From positions 1-43,470 of the forward strand of contig CBDCRK010000021.1 of the NCBI GenBank assembly GCA_965220955.1: a DNA stretch of 43,470 bases, read 5' to 3'. The notes under the pieces were generated by a model. It worked only from the letters and a program-made list of their open reading frames with translations, was not told where the DNA came from and ran no database searches. This DNA is from CBDCRK01 sp965220955 (GTDB lineage Bacteria > Desulfobacterota > Binatia > Bin18 > CBDCRK01). Both the position numbers and the translations under genes were made by a program. Positions 7,393 through 15,626 of this stretch are shown here, one piece after another. Within the stretch, counting starts at the first letter, position 1. Each line of letters opens with the position of its first letter.

Positions 7393-7431
7393 CGTCTCAA
7401 TCCCTTCTTCCTCAGGTCAGCTCTTCGAACC
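7393..7431 (-). repeat. 39-bp junction tag, copy 3
   Basis: Same-strand copy of the tag at 5469-5507 with 34 of 39 positions matching. It lies directly 5' of the truncated ctaB fragment. Confidence 0.7.
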
Positions 7432-7527
7432 TGTTCCAATCTACTCTACCTGACCTGGAGCTTTGTCTGCGATATTTCTCGGCTTGCCGTCCATGCCTGA
7501 GAACATCCGTTCGGCCTTGGGCACGAT

Positions 7528-8283
7528 CTACCCTTTCTCCAGCTCCGCCTCTAGAGCCTGGATCAGCCGTTCGGCCGCCTGGAGGACAACCCGGGCGTCC
7601 GCTTCGGTTAAAGCGGCCTGGGGGTCGTAGCGGGATTTGTTCCGTCTATCCAGAGCCCGGTTAAGGGACCTACCTAAATCCGGCCTGATGGTTTTTTCCT
7701 TTTTGATAAGAACCTGACTAAATTGCTGGATAAGACCCCTATGGGTTCTGGGAAGCTCTCCTAAACGCAAAAGAAGGAAGGCCCGAACACAGAGTTCAGC
7801 CGTATTGTAGGCCAGATCAATGGCTCCTCTCAGACTCTCCGGGGCAAGAAGCGATCGAGCCATGGTGAGGTAAGTTTGTGCTAACTCCAAAAGGTCTTCG
7901 GCCTCCCGCCTAGCGACCTTTTCTTCTGGCATGCGGTAGACCTCCTTCCCTTCCTTGCGGACCGCTGAGAGAAAGGAACGGGAAGAGAAAAAATCCTCCG
8001 GGCAATAGACCAGGGGCTCGACCCTCTGGCCGAGATCAAGAAGCACCGAAAAGGCAGTATCGCTTGCCACTTCTTCGGTCTCCTGGATGTCTCCCGTGCT
8101 AACCAGGAGAACATCAATGTCGCTCTCTTCTCCAGCATCTCCCCGCAACACGCTGCCATAGAGAATGACTTTAGCTATCCTCTCCCAAACAGCCTGCTTT
8201 TTTAGGCGCCGGAGAAATTCATTCAGCGCACAGTACTTTTCTTCTAGGAGCTGGCTTTTAACCAGGCTCTGTACCTCTTCCAT
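7528..8283 (-). CDS. Fused nucleotidyltransferase-HEPN protein (MNT-HEPN)
   Basis: The 251-residue product has two domains. Residues about 30-110 form a minimal nucleotidyltransferase with GSVLRGD at 43-49 and the metal-binding pair D55/D57 (SDIDVLL). Residues about 125-245 form a helical HEPN domain, ending with an RNKSRYDP segment in the place of the usual RNase motif. Separate MNT and HEPN proteins form toxin-antitoxin pairs in which MNT AMPylates the HEPN tyrosine; here both are one chain. DUF2283 lies 18 nt upstream and a deazaflavin-type reductase before that, so they are likely co-transcribed. The role is probably stress or defence, or an aminoglycoside-nucleotidyltransferase-like enzyme. 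Confidence 0.8.
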   Translation of the reverse strand: MEEVQSLVKSQLLEEKYCALNEFLRRLKKQAVWERIAKVILYGSVLRGDAGEESDIDVLLVSTGDIQETEEVASDTAFSVLLDLGQRVEPLVYCPEDFFSSRSFLSAVRKEGKEVYRMPEEKVARREAEDLLELAQTYLTMARSLLAPESLRGAIDLAYNTAELCVRAFLLLRLGELPRTHRGLIQQFSQVLIKKEKTIRPDLGRSLNRALDRRNKSRYDPQAALTEADARVVLQAAERLIQALEAELEKG

Positions 8284-8301
8284 CAGTATAAGCCTTCTTC
8301 T

Positions 8302-8538
8302 TCATGGCAGCTGTGCTACTTCGTCCTCCGGCAAAATTGCCAGGTTCTCCACACTGAGAGTGTGGAGCTCGGCTGGGGTGAGTCTCTTGCCGATATCCAA
8401 GATCTCAAAGCCGATAACGTGGCCATCTGAATCGAGGTCGGCGGAGACCCCTTCTTCAATGTCAACATTGTCATGCGCTTGAACATGTCGCAGCTCAATG
8501 TATAAGGCATCTGCTTGGGGATCATAGGTAAGCTTCAT
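8302..8538 (-). CDS. DUF2283 family protein
   Basis: The 78-residue product begins MKLTYDPQADALYIELR, which is the defining DUF2283 opening, and continues with the family's DxDxxGxVIGFEIL strand pair (DSDGHVIGFEILDIGKRL). A strong AGGAGG site precedes the ATG. Members are small beta-rich proteins often found beside toxin-like genes, with a possible antitoxin role that is not proven. Here it is 18 nt before the MNT-HEPN gene. Confidence 0.85.
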   Translation of the reverse strand: MKLTYDPQADALYIELRHVQAHDNVDIEEGVSADLDSDGHVIGFEILDIGKRLTPAELHTLSVENLAILPEDEVAQLP

Positions 8539-8575
8539 TTGCTTTCCTCCTATAAAGACGGCTGCAGTCCTGTAC

Positions 8576-8938
8576 CTATGCGGCCTCCTGTGGCTCGATC
8601 TCGAAGGCGAACTCCTGCTGATAGTAGCGAAAGAGTTTGAAAATGCGGGCCAGGAAATATTTGCGTAAAAACAGCGAAAGGACGCGCTCTTTGAGCTCTG
8701 ATCCCTCCATCCAGGTGGCAGTACCCTGCAGCGTGGCTGCCCCGATTTGCAGCTTGACCTCGGGATTTTTGCGTAAATTCTTTACCCAGTCTGCATTCAT
8801 ACCCCGAGCAGAGGTAAGGTAAATTTTGCCGTTGCCTATGGCATACCAGATCTTGACCGTGTGGGGGTTGCCCGTTCTTCTCCCTTTGGTTGTCACCAGG
8901 ATTGTTGAGTGACGATCAAGTTTTTCCAGGTCGACCAT
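8576..8938 (-). CDS. Deazaflavin-dependent nitroreductase-family protein (DUF385-like)
   Basis: The 120-residue product has the split-barrel pattern of the F420H2-dependent Ddn/DUF385 family. It begins with a strand and TTKGRRTGNPHTVKIWY, then KIYLTSARGMNADWVKNLRKNPEVKLQIG. The GRRTG..H and the NADWVKNLRKNP signatures are diagnostic. A GGGGGAA ribosome binding site precedes the ATG. It probably reduces or binds a hydrophobic substrate using F420 or flavin. Together with the LLM-class enzymes further along it suggests F420 use, although no F420 biosynthesis gene is in the window. Confidence 0.8.
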   Translation of the reverse strand: MVDLEKLDRHSTILVTTKGRRTGNPHTVKIWYAIGNGKIYLTSARGMNADWVKNLRKNPEVKLQIGAATLQGTATWMEGSELKERVLSLFLRKYFLARIFKLFRYYQQEFAFEIEPQEAA

Positions 8939-9040
8939 AATAAATATTCCCCCTGCGATTGTTCTTATGCTACCGTATTACTTGGTTCTTGCAAAGAAAC
9001 AAAGATTGCCTTGAGGTGTTACCAAATAGGTAGGAAAGCC

Positions 9041-9175
9041 ATGGGATTAAACTTTTTCTGGGCAATTTTTTGCTGTCTATGTTTCCTTTCTTTTCCTTTG
9101 CCTATCCAGGCACAGTTTGGCATTCTTGTGGTTCTCTGCCATCCAAGAGGGACTGAGCCGGGACGTGCTTCGTGA
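9041..9175 (+). CDS. Signal-peptide-like small ORF, probably a truncated secreted protein
   Basis: An ATG at 9041 with AGGAAAGCC before it opens 44 codons. Residues 1-25 look like a Sec signal peptide with the cleavage site IQA|QF. The mature part is only about 20 residues and ends soon after, so the gene is either a remnant with its body lost or a tiny exported peptide. The rest of 8939-9236 carries no other gene. Confidence 0.3.
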   Translation: MGLNFFWAIFCCLCFLSFPLPIQAQFGILVVLCHPRGTEPGRAS

Positions 9176-9236
9176 CGGACAGGGGGAAATGCCTCCCCGC
9201 CAACGTCCTTAGTAGAGGGTATTTTTAAACTCAGGC

Positions 9237-10328
9237 TTATATTTTGACAAAGTGCTTCTCTTGGCTCTGCAGGTGTCTAGGCTCAAGGGTAATGGTGCGC
9301 TTGGCATTGGGTACAACCAAGCCAATCTCCCAAGCCTGGCTACCGTGCTTTGCCGCAATATCAATCACCCGCTGGGCATCCGGCTTGTCTACCACCAGGC
9401 AAAAGCCAATGCCCATGTTGTATACCTGGAACATCTCGGCCTCACTCACTGCGCCCAGCTGCTGCAGTACCTCAAAGATTGCTGGCGGATCGGGCAGGGT
9501 GTGGATTAGATATCCTACGGCGGCCTCGGTGCGTGTGAGGTTAAAGAAGCCATCTCCGGTTATGTGGATAAGGGCCCTGAGAGCAAGCCCCGCCTCTATC
9601 ATCTCAACAACTTCCGGAACATAAATACGGGTAGGTTCTAATAACTCCTCGCCTATTGTCCGGCCCAGTTCTGGCAGGTAGGAATCAACTTGCAGACCTT
9701 TTTCCTGGAAGAGAATGCGACGGGCAAGGGTGAGGCCATTGCTGTGAATACCGCTGCTGGCAAGACCAATCACTACGTTCCCTTGACGCACCTTCTGCCC
9801 AACAATAACCCGGTCAAGGGGGACCGTACCTATAGCGGTGCCGGCCAGGTCCATCCCTCTACCCTCCCTGACTCCCTTGATCATCTCTGGCAGTTGAGCA
9901 ATCTCGCCGCCGGCAATATTCACCCGTGCCAGCTCTGCCCCGCGAAAGAGCCCTTTACCGATCTCCCCAAGCACATGGGGGTCCAGCTTCTCCACCGCAA
10001 CATAATCAACAAACGACACTGGAGTGGCACCCACGCAGAGAAGGTCATTTACATTCATGGCCATACAATCAATGCCCACGGTGTTATACTGGCCCATCAT
10101 CTCGGCAACCAAGAGCTTGGTCCCTGCGCCGTCAGTGCTAATGGCAATACCCAGGTTCAGCCCCTCCAGGCGAATGACATTAGCAAAGTAGCCAATGGGA
10201 AGGTGGGGACTGGCTGCAGAGTTCAAGGAGAAGGTTTTTTGCACCCAAGAGAGGAGTTGGGAAAGGCCCTGATCTGCTTTGGCCGTATCCACTCCTGAGG
10301 CGGCATAAGTAAGCTCTTTCTCAGCCAT
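9237..10328 (-). CDS. purM: Phosphoribosylformylglycinamidine cyclo-ligase (AIR synthetase)
   Basis: The 363-residue product (usual about 345) closes formylglycinamidine ribotide to AIR using ATP, the fifth step of purine synthesis. Diagnostic elements are YAASGVDTAKAD at the start, STDGAGTKLLVA (nucleotide-binding segment), GIDCMAMNVNDLLCVGA, GGEIAQLP, GLASSGIHSNGLTLAR and the C-terminal ITGDGFFNL. The ATG at 10328 was preferred over the TTG one codon earlier. It lies 12 nt after the stop of the NYN gene, so the two are translationally close. No other purine genes are in the window. The unusual partner suggests an accidental rather than pathway-linked operon. Confidence 0.95.
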   Translation of the reverse strand: MAEKELTYAASGVDTAKADQGLSQLLSWVQKTFSLNSAASPHLPIGYFANVIRLEGLNLGIAISTDGAGTKLLVAEMMGQYNTVGIDCMAMNVNDLLCVGATPVSFVDYVAVEKLDPHVLGEIGKGLFRGAELARVNIAGGEIAQLPEMIKGVREGRGMDLAGTAIGTVPLDRVIVGQKVRQGNVVIGLASSGIHSNGLTLARRILFQEKGLQVDSYLPELGRTIGEELLEPTRIYVPEVVEMIEAGLALRALIHITGDGFFNLTRTEAAVGYLIHTLPDPPAIFEVLQQLGAVSEAEMFQVYNMGIGFCLVVDKPDAQRVIDIAAKHGSQAWEIGLVVPNAKRTITLEPRHLQSQEKHFVKI

Positions 10329-10340
10329 CAACCACTCCAG

Positions 10341-11402
10341 TCAGGCTTGTCCTAGGTGGCGACGTACGTTCTGCGCGGCCCCAGCCTTATCGTAGCTAGG
10401 CTCCTTCTTAACTTCAAAATCTACCTGTAGCCCTTCTCCTATGTCGTCAAATTCTAACCCGGCCTGCAGGTCGGTGAGGTGAAAGAAATAGTCCTTACCC
10501 GCCGCCTGGATAAATCCAAACCCACGCTCGGTAACTTTCTTTTTAACCAGGCCATTTAGTAGCTGCCCGAGCCTGGAACTCTCACCCATATCGGTGGGGA
10601 ATATTGCTTCAATTTGGGAACTAACAAATTCCTGCTGAGCCTCCTGCTTCTGATGGGCAAACTCTGCCCGGCACTCGTCACAAAAAAACTTCCGTCCTCT
10701 TCGTGGATGATAGGTGGTCCAGACTTTTCTCTCGCCCTTATGCGCCGGTGATTGGCATTCAAGCTGGTGGCGCTCGTACTTTAACTCTAGTTGGTGTAGC
10801 AAGTCGTCTAGCCAGATAATGCCGAAGTCCTTGACTCTGGCCTCATCGCGTGGGTCGATGAACTCTGGAGCACAGCTACCCTGGATACTGGCAATGGCCA
10901 CGCGCTTGCCCAGGCGACGCACATGTTGAAGTACGGGCTTGAAGTCCTGATCTCCAACAACGGCCATGCCAATATCATAGGCATGAGGAATAGCCGTAAA
11001 ATATAGCATAGACGTGGCCAGAGAAATGTCCACGCACTTCTCTCTTGGCTCAAAGGTATCTTTAGGATCCCGGTCGGCTTTTCTCACCCGCCGGCCTCTA
11101 AAATTGATGGGAAAGATCTCGAGCTCATAGCGGTATTCTTCCTTGAGCATAGAGAAGAAATCCAATCGGCGCTGAACCACATCGTCGTCCCTTAGGTCAT
11201 AGTTCGAGGCGTAACTACCAAACAGGTGGGTTCGTACTACATCGACGGCGGCTGAGCTGAGTTGCTTGTTCACCTCCTCGGCCAGCACTTGAGGAAGTCG
11301 GCCAAAGTCAACCTGGAAGTCCTCTTTACCATACGATTCGGCAAGCCTGGGAGTGTTAGAGTAAAGCCAGGTGCCGTCAATGAACAACATCATTTTTACC
11401 AC
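10341..11402 (-). CDS. NYN-domain RNase fused to a cold-shock domain
   Basis: The 353-residue chain has three parts. Residues about 1-200 are a NYN (LabA/DUF88, PIN-like) nuclease domain with acidic residues at FIDG (D9), KCVDISLATSM and VVGDQDFKPVL. Residues about 215-260 carry a Cys/His cluster (LECQSPAH, FFCDEC) that could bind zinc. Residues about 280-350 are a cold-shock/OB domain with GFGFIQ and DYFFH matching RNP1/RNP2. The predicted role is RNA cleavage guided by the RNA-binding domain. A GTG start with AGGAG 8 nt before it is used; MM follows three codons later. It is followed immediately by purM. Confidence 0.8.
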   Translation of the reverse strand: MVKMMLFIDGTWLYSNTPRLAESYGKEDFQVDFGRLPQVLAEEVNKQLSSAAVDVVRTHLFGSYASNYDLRDDDVVQRRLDFFSMLKEEYRYELEIFPINFRGRRVRKADRDPKDTFEPREKCVDISLATSMLYFTAIPHAYDIGMAVVGDQDFKPVLQHVRRLGKRVAIASIQGSCAPEFIDPRDEARVKDFGIIWLDDLLHQLELKYERHQLECQSPAHKGERKVWTTYHPRRGRKFFCDECRAEFAHQKQEAQQEFVSSQIEAIFPTDMGESSRLGQLLNGLVKKKVTERGFGFIQAAGKDYFFHLTDLQAGLEFDDIGEGLQVDFEVKKEPSYDKAGAAQNVRRHLGQA

Positions 11403-11495
11403 AAAAGTTTCTCCTATCTTTTTGCTCAGGGCCGCTGGGAGTTACCGTCAAGAGCGCAGCGCGGTGTAACCGCCGAGGCAGGACAGAAAAATTCC

Positions 11496-12413
11496 TTATT
11501 TCTCCAACTCCTCCCGGATCGAATACATCTTCTGGCGAGCCTCGGCAACATAGCCGTCGAGATTGCGGCGGTGGTTGGCAAAAAGGCCACTAGGGCTACC
11601 GTTAAGGACAGCAAAGGGGTTCATAAGCGCAGCTTTTTCCAGGGCAACGGTGGTTTCGTCAAAGAGCCTTGCCAGGCTGGCCCTCTCTCTTAAGAGGGAC
11701 TGGTATTCCCGATGAAGCGCCAGCGTCACATAGTACATGACATGGCTATATCCCTGTGCCCGATAGAAATAGTCATCCGTACGCCACCACACCGAGCTGC
11801 CATCCGCTTCTTTCTCTTTATAAAGGTTGGCGTGAGCATCCCCCAGAAGGTCGGTCCACGCTTGAAAGAGACGGATGAGTTCTACATTGCGAACAACAAT
11901 GGGGCGCGTACTCGGAGATCCAGACCTAAGGCTAGCAATGTATGCCCGCAGTCGTTCTACCCCCCGCTCAAAACGGCTCTCGGCTGAGGGAAACCAGAAT
12001 TTGGTCGCGTCGTTGCGAAAGAGGGTGTCGGCCTGAAGAAGGTCCGGATCGTATGCATCGCTGGAGATCTTGGTCAGATGGTCTTTAAATATCCGTACCG
12101 TTTCCCGCATTGCCTGGATAATACCCAGCTGGCGGTTGGCGTTGTTGTCCGCCCAAAGCTTAGACCCCCATAAGATAAAGTCGTTTGGTCGCCAGCCAAA
12201 GGCACCGTTCAGCTCATGGTCGATGATGGTTGCTAGGGTGGAGGCGAAGATCTCACCTGGTGGAAACGCTTCTTCCTCAGGATAACTATCTGTCAGAGAC
12301 CAGGGCAAGTGATTGTGCCGCCCCTGGCCAAGGTATAACCCCAGGATACTTGCACCCCATGCTAACAATACCACCGCTACAACAATGACCAAAATGACCA
12401 AATTACGTCTCAT
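11496..12413 (-). CDS. DUF2333 family membrane-anchored protein
   Basis: The 305-residue product opens with a basic residue pair and one transmembrane helix (about 4-29) and then a large soluble domain. The segment GWRPNDFILWGSKLWADN (mid-N) plus the later WWRTDDYFYRAQGYSHVMYY and PFAVLNG motifs match DUF2333. Members in proteobacteria are single-pass proteins of unknown function. The ATG at 12413 was chosen; the upstream in-frame TTG (12437) has no ribosome binding site. The gene is 93 nt upstream of the NYN-cold-shock gene on the same strand. Confidence 0.75.
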   Translation of the reverse strand: MRRNLVILVIVVAVVLLAWGASILGLYLGQGRHNHLPWSLTDSYPEEEAFPPGEIFASTLATIIDHELNGAFGWRPNDFILWGSKLWADNNANRQLGIIQAMRETVRIFKDHLTKISSDAYDPDLLQADTLFRNDATKFWFPSAESRFERGVERLRAYIASLRSGSPSTRPIVVRNVELIRLFQAWTDLLGDAHANLYKEKEADGSSVWWRTDDYFYRAQGYSHVMYYVTLALHREYQSLLRERASLARLFDETTVALEKAALMNPFAVLNGSPSGLFANHRRNLDGYVAEARQKMYSIREELEK

Positions 12414-12441
12414 GACAACTCGCCGAAAGAGAGTCAATGGA

Positions 12442-12471
12442 GGCCGGAGCGCGACAAGATGCCGCTCCTAC
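12442..12471. repeat. Short REP-like palindrome upstream of the DUF2333 gene
   Basis: GGAGCG and CGCTCC (12446-12451 and 12463-12468) flank GACAAGATGC. The wording GTAGGAGCGGCATCTTG on the opposite strand is a common dispersed intergenic repeat. The divergent region 12414-12680 otherwise shows only the leader of the next gene. Confidence 0.4.
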
Positions 12472-12680
12472 AGAGCCCTAACAATTGTTGGATCTCCCTC
12501 TAGGGACTACCCCATTGCTGGTATTTCTATACCTCAATGAGCCTCTTTTTTGTAGAGGAAAAACCTGAGGCTGACTACCCCCTTTCTCTTGCTTATTGCG
12601 AAGTATCTATAGTACATCAGTACATCATGACCTATAGGGACCCATATGTAGGTTGAGCAGATTTTTTTAAGGAGGGATTG

Positions 12681-13820
12681 ATGACAGCTATTTATCGTGC
12701 CGAAGTAATCGGCTCACTGCTACGCCCGGGCTATTTAAAAGAAGCACGTAGAGCCTGGGAGGCGGGTGGACTTCTCACCTCCGAGTTCAAACGGATTGAG
12801 GATCGTGCCGTCAATGAAGCAATTGCTCTCCAGGAGGGGGCTGGGTTTGATGTTATCACTGACGGCGAAATGCGCCGCTTTCTTTTCACCGGCTCCCTCA
12901 CCGAGGCGATTGACGGCCTTGCTCCAACCCCCACCGGGACTATGCACTGGTTGGACCAATTCATTCATAGGTACGAGACGGAGGAGGTTGTTAGACAAGA
13001 GCCGGAAGATGTTGTCATGTACCCTTCTCCGGTTGCTGTCACCGGCAAGATCCGTCGCCGCCGTTCGCTGGCAACCGAGGAGTTTGTCTATGCCCGCGGC
13101 CAGGCTAGCAAACCCCTCAAGATTACGCTCCCGAGCCCAATGATGCTCTATCTCTGGTGGTCGCCTGAGTACTCCACGGCTGCCTATAGCGATCCCTTTG
13201 CCCTCTTTGCCGACGCCGTCGACATTATCCGCCAGGAGGTGCACGAACTAGCTAGCCTGGGCTGCCAGTACATCCAGATCGATGCTCCTGAGGTAGCTAC
13301 GCTGGTCGACGAGTCAGTGCGGCGTGGGGTCTACGACGCCCATGGCATCTCTACCGAGCGCATGCTGGGCGAAGGAATCGAGATGCTCAACGCTCTTGCC
13401 GATGCCCCCGGAGTGACCTTTGGCCTGCATTTGTGCCGCGGGAATAACCAGGGAGGCTGGCTCAGTGAGGGGGGATATGAGGCTATTGCTAAGCAGGTCT
13501 TCCAGCGAGCGAGAAACTATCAGGTGTTCTTACTGGAGTATGACGACTGGCGCTCAGGTTCGTTCGAGCCCTTGGTCGACATTCCGCAGGACAAGAGGGT
13601 TGTTCTAGGCCTGGTATCAACAAAGAAGGGAGAGGTGGAAGCAGCCGAGGACATTGTTGGGCGGATTGAAGAGGCCAGTCGATACTTCCCGCGGGAGCAA
13701 CTAGCGGTGTCAAGCCAGTGTGGATTTGCCTCGATCTTGATGGGCAACCCAATCAACGAGAGAGCACAGGAGGCGAAGTTGCGGTTGGTGGCGGACGTGG
13801 CTCGCCGAGTCTGGACTTAA
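12681..13820 (+). CDS. MetE C-terminal-like (cobalamin-independent methionine synthase-like) protein
   Basis: The 379-residue single-domain protein resembles the C-terminal catalytic half of MetE. It has EVIGSLLRP at the N-terminus, EGAGFDVITDGEMRR, IQIDAPE, and FGLHLCRGN giving the zinc-type His-x-Cys. Full MetE is about 750 residues; stand-alone C-terminal versions are widespread and often have unknown or methyl-transfer roles on other substrates. The ATG at 12681 has AAGGAGGGATTG in front. It is followed 57 nt later by a beta-lactamase-family gene on the same strand, suggesting co-transcription. True methionine synthesis is not demonstrated. Confidence 0.8.
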   Translation: MTAIYRAEVIGSLLRPGYLKEARRAWEAGGLLTSEFKRIEDRAVNEAIALQEGAGFDVITDGEMRRFLFTGSLTEAIDGLAPTPTGTMHWLDQFIHRYETEEVVRQEPEDVVMYPSPVAVTGKIRRRRSLATEEFVYARGQASKPLKITLPSPMMLYLWWSPEYSTAAYSDPFALFADAVDIIRQEVHELASLGCQYIQIDAPEVATLVDESVRRGVYDAHGISTERMLGEGIEMLNALADAPGVTFGLHLCRGNNQGGWLSEGGYEAIAKQVFQRARNYQVFLLEYDDWRSGSFEPLVDIPQDKRVVLGLVSTKKGEVEAAEDIVGRIEEASRYFPREQLAVSSQCGFASILMGNPINERAQEAKLRLVADVARRVWT

Positions 13821-13877
13821 TCTTATCTGGCATGTTGTGGTTTCAGTCTTTAAACCAGAAAAAAAGGAGGGAAAGCC

Positions 13878-15062
13878 ATGGCAATAAGAAGTAAAGAATT
13901 AGTATCAACCGCGAACAGAATCGTTCAGGAGGCTGTCGGTACCGCCATACATGAAGGGGGAGAGATTGGTCTTCAAGTGGCGGTCTATTTAGACGGCGAA
14001 CAGGTTGTGGACGTCTGGGGTGGTCTTGCGGATGAAACCACCGGGCACAAGGTCGATGGTGACACTCTCTTCCCGGTGTTTTCTGTTACCAAAGCCATTA
14101 CGGCCACGGCCCTGCATATTCAGGCCGAGCGTGGTTTGGTCGATTATGACTCCCCCATTGCCCACTATTGGCCGGAGTTTGCCGTCCATGGCAAAGATAA
14201 AGGGACCGTACGGGACGCTCTTACCCACCGTATTGGCATTCCCCAGATGCCCGAGGGGGTAACACCCGAACTGATGTGCGACTGGGACTGGATGGTGCAG
14301 CGGCTGGCAGACACGAAGCCCCTCTTTGAGCCGGGAACCAAGAGCGCTTACCTGGCGTACACATTTGGTTGGATTATTGGGGAGATTGTGCGACGCACTG
14401 ACCAGAAAGAGAGACCCTTCGGCACCTTTGTCCAGGAGGAGATCTGCGCGCCTCTTGGCATTGATAGCCTGTGGATTGGCATCCCCGACGAGGTAGAGCC
14501 ACGGGTGGCCAAGTTGACTAACATTCCCTCGCCCCCTGCGGGGGCACCGGGGCTGCCCTCTGAGTCACTCATGCCGAAGTCCATTCCCCCTCATGTGGGG
14601 ACAAGCCAAGGCGTGTTCGGGCGTCCTGATGTGCGGCGGGCCTGTATTCCGGGTGCTGGCGGCATTATGAACGCGAGTAGCGCAGCCAAATTTTTCGCCA
14701 TGCTGGCCCAGGGTGGTGAACTTGAGGGAGTTCGCTTCCTCTCGGAGGAGCGCATTCGCTCGTTCAGCGTTTCCCGTTCGCATAGAGAGGAGTTCGACCC
14801 CGTTGTCTGGCGCGTGCTCAACCTGGGTATGGGAGGATTCCATCTTGGGGGCGAATCACCACCTGCGCCTCCGGTTGTTGGGAATAACCCCCACACCCTT
14901 TGTCATCCCGGTGCGGGCGGATCGATCGGTTGGGCGGACCCGGATGCACGCCTAGCGGTTGCCATCTGTCACAACAGGATGTTCAACGCTCCTACGCCAG
15001 AGGGGAACCCGTTTGTACCGATTGGGAACGCTGTGCGGGAGGCACTTGGGGTAACGGGGTGA
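13878..15062 (+). CDS. Serine beta-lactamase/esterase-family hydrolase
   Basis: The 394-residue product belongs to the class C beta-lactamase/EstB-like family. It carries S-x-x-K in FSVTKAIT (about residue 73), the second-site Tyr region near AYTFGWIIGEIV, and HPGAGGSIGW corresponding to the third (K/H)xG box. There is no signal peptide, so it is cytoplasmic and more likely an esterase or amide hydrolase than an antibiotic lactamase. The ribosome binding site is AAGGAGGGAAAGCC. A nearby amidase stub at 15380-15574 suggests that the locus once held further hydrolases. Confidence 0.85.
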   Translation: MAIRSKELVSTANRIVQEAVGTAIHEGGEIGLQVAVYLDGEQVVDVWGGLADETTGHKVDGDTLFPVFSVTKAITATALHIQAERGLVDYDSPIAHYWPEFAVHGKDKGTVRDALTHRIGIPQMPEGVTPELMCDWDWMVQRLADTKPLFEPGTKSAYLAYTFGWIIGEIVRRTDQKERPFGTFVQEEICAPLGIDSLWIGIPDEVEPRVAKLTNIPSPPAGAPGLPSESLMPKSIPPHVGTSQGVFGRPDVRRACIPGAGGIMNASSAAKFFAMLAQGGELEGVRFLSEERIRSFSVSRSHREEFDPVVWRVLNLGMGGFHLGGESPPAPPVVGNNPHTLCHPGAGGSIGWADPDARLAVAICHNRMFNAPTPEGNPFVPIGNAVREALGVTG

Positions 15063-15379
15063 GTAGTGGTAACAGCCGTTAAACCAAAGGATAAGCTAGG
15101 TGGGTGATCCGGCGAAGGGAGCGTGATCTAAATTAAACCACTACTCTGTCTGTCGAAGCCGTAACCACGTGTATGCAGATTCCTTGTGCCCTCTGGAGGT
15201 CAAGCGAAAAAGGAGGACCACCTGGCTAGGCAGAGTAATGAAGCCTGGCGCACAATGGCTAACGTTACTTCAGGAGTTAGCTCGCTCCTGCAAGGAACAG
15301 GCATACTGGCAATCGGCGCAAAACGCTAGGTGTTTGCGGTGTTGGTGGTTAGGGCAGGGGTGATGATGCTCCGGCCTGA

Positions 15380-15574
15380 AGCGCAGGCCTACTGGAAGGT
15401 TACGGGGGAGGGCCGGCCGTGGTTGTCCGTGGCGATACATCGCCTGAGGGTTTACCTATTGGGGTACAGGTGGGGGCTCGTCCCTGGCGTGAGGATGTGG
15501 CCTTGGCGGTAGCTCAGCACATCGAGACCGCCTTGGGTGGCTGGCAGCGTCCGTTGCTCCAAGAAGGTGTCTAA
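15380..15574 (+). pseudogene. Amidase (amidase-signature family) C-terminal remnant
   Basis: After an in-frame TGA at 15377, 64 codons encode PAVVVRGDTSPEGLPIGVQV and then RPWREDVALAVAQHIE. This is the conserved C-terminal block of amidase-signature (GatA-like) hydrolases. The Ser-cisSer-Lys catalytic core, about 350 residues upstream, is gone. The preceding 15063-15379 stretch shows no coherent frame. Confidence 0.7.
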
Positions 15575-15626
15575 ACTTGCATTATTGAACCACACAATAT
15601 TGGTACTCCCCTGCAGGAATGAAAAA

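Noticed and set aside
9690..10298. Long plus-strand frame opposite purM
   Set aside because: It is the antisense shadow of a strongly supported purM gene.
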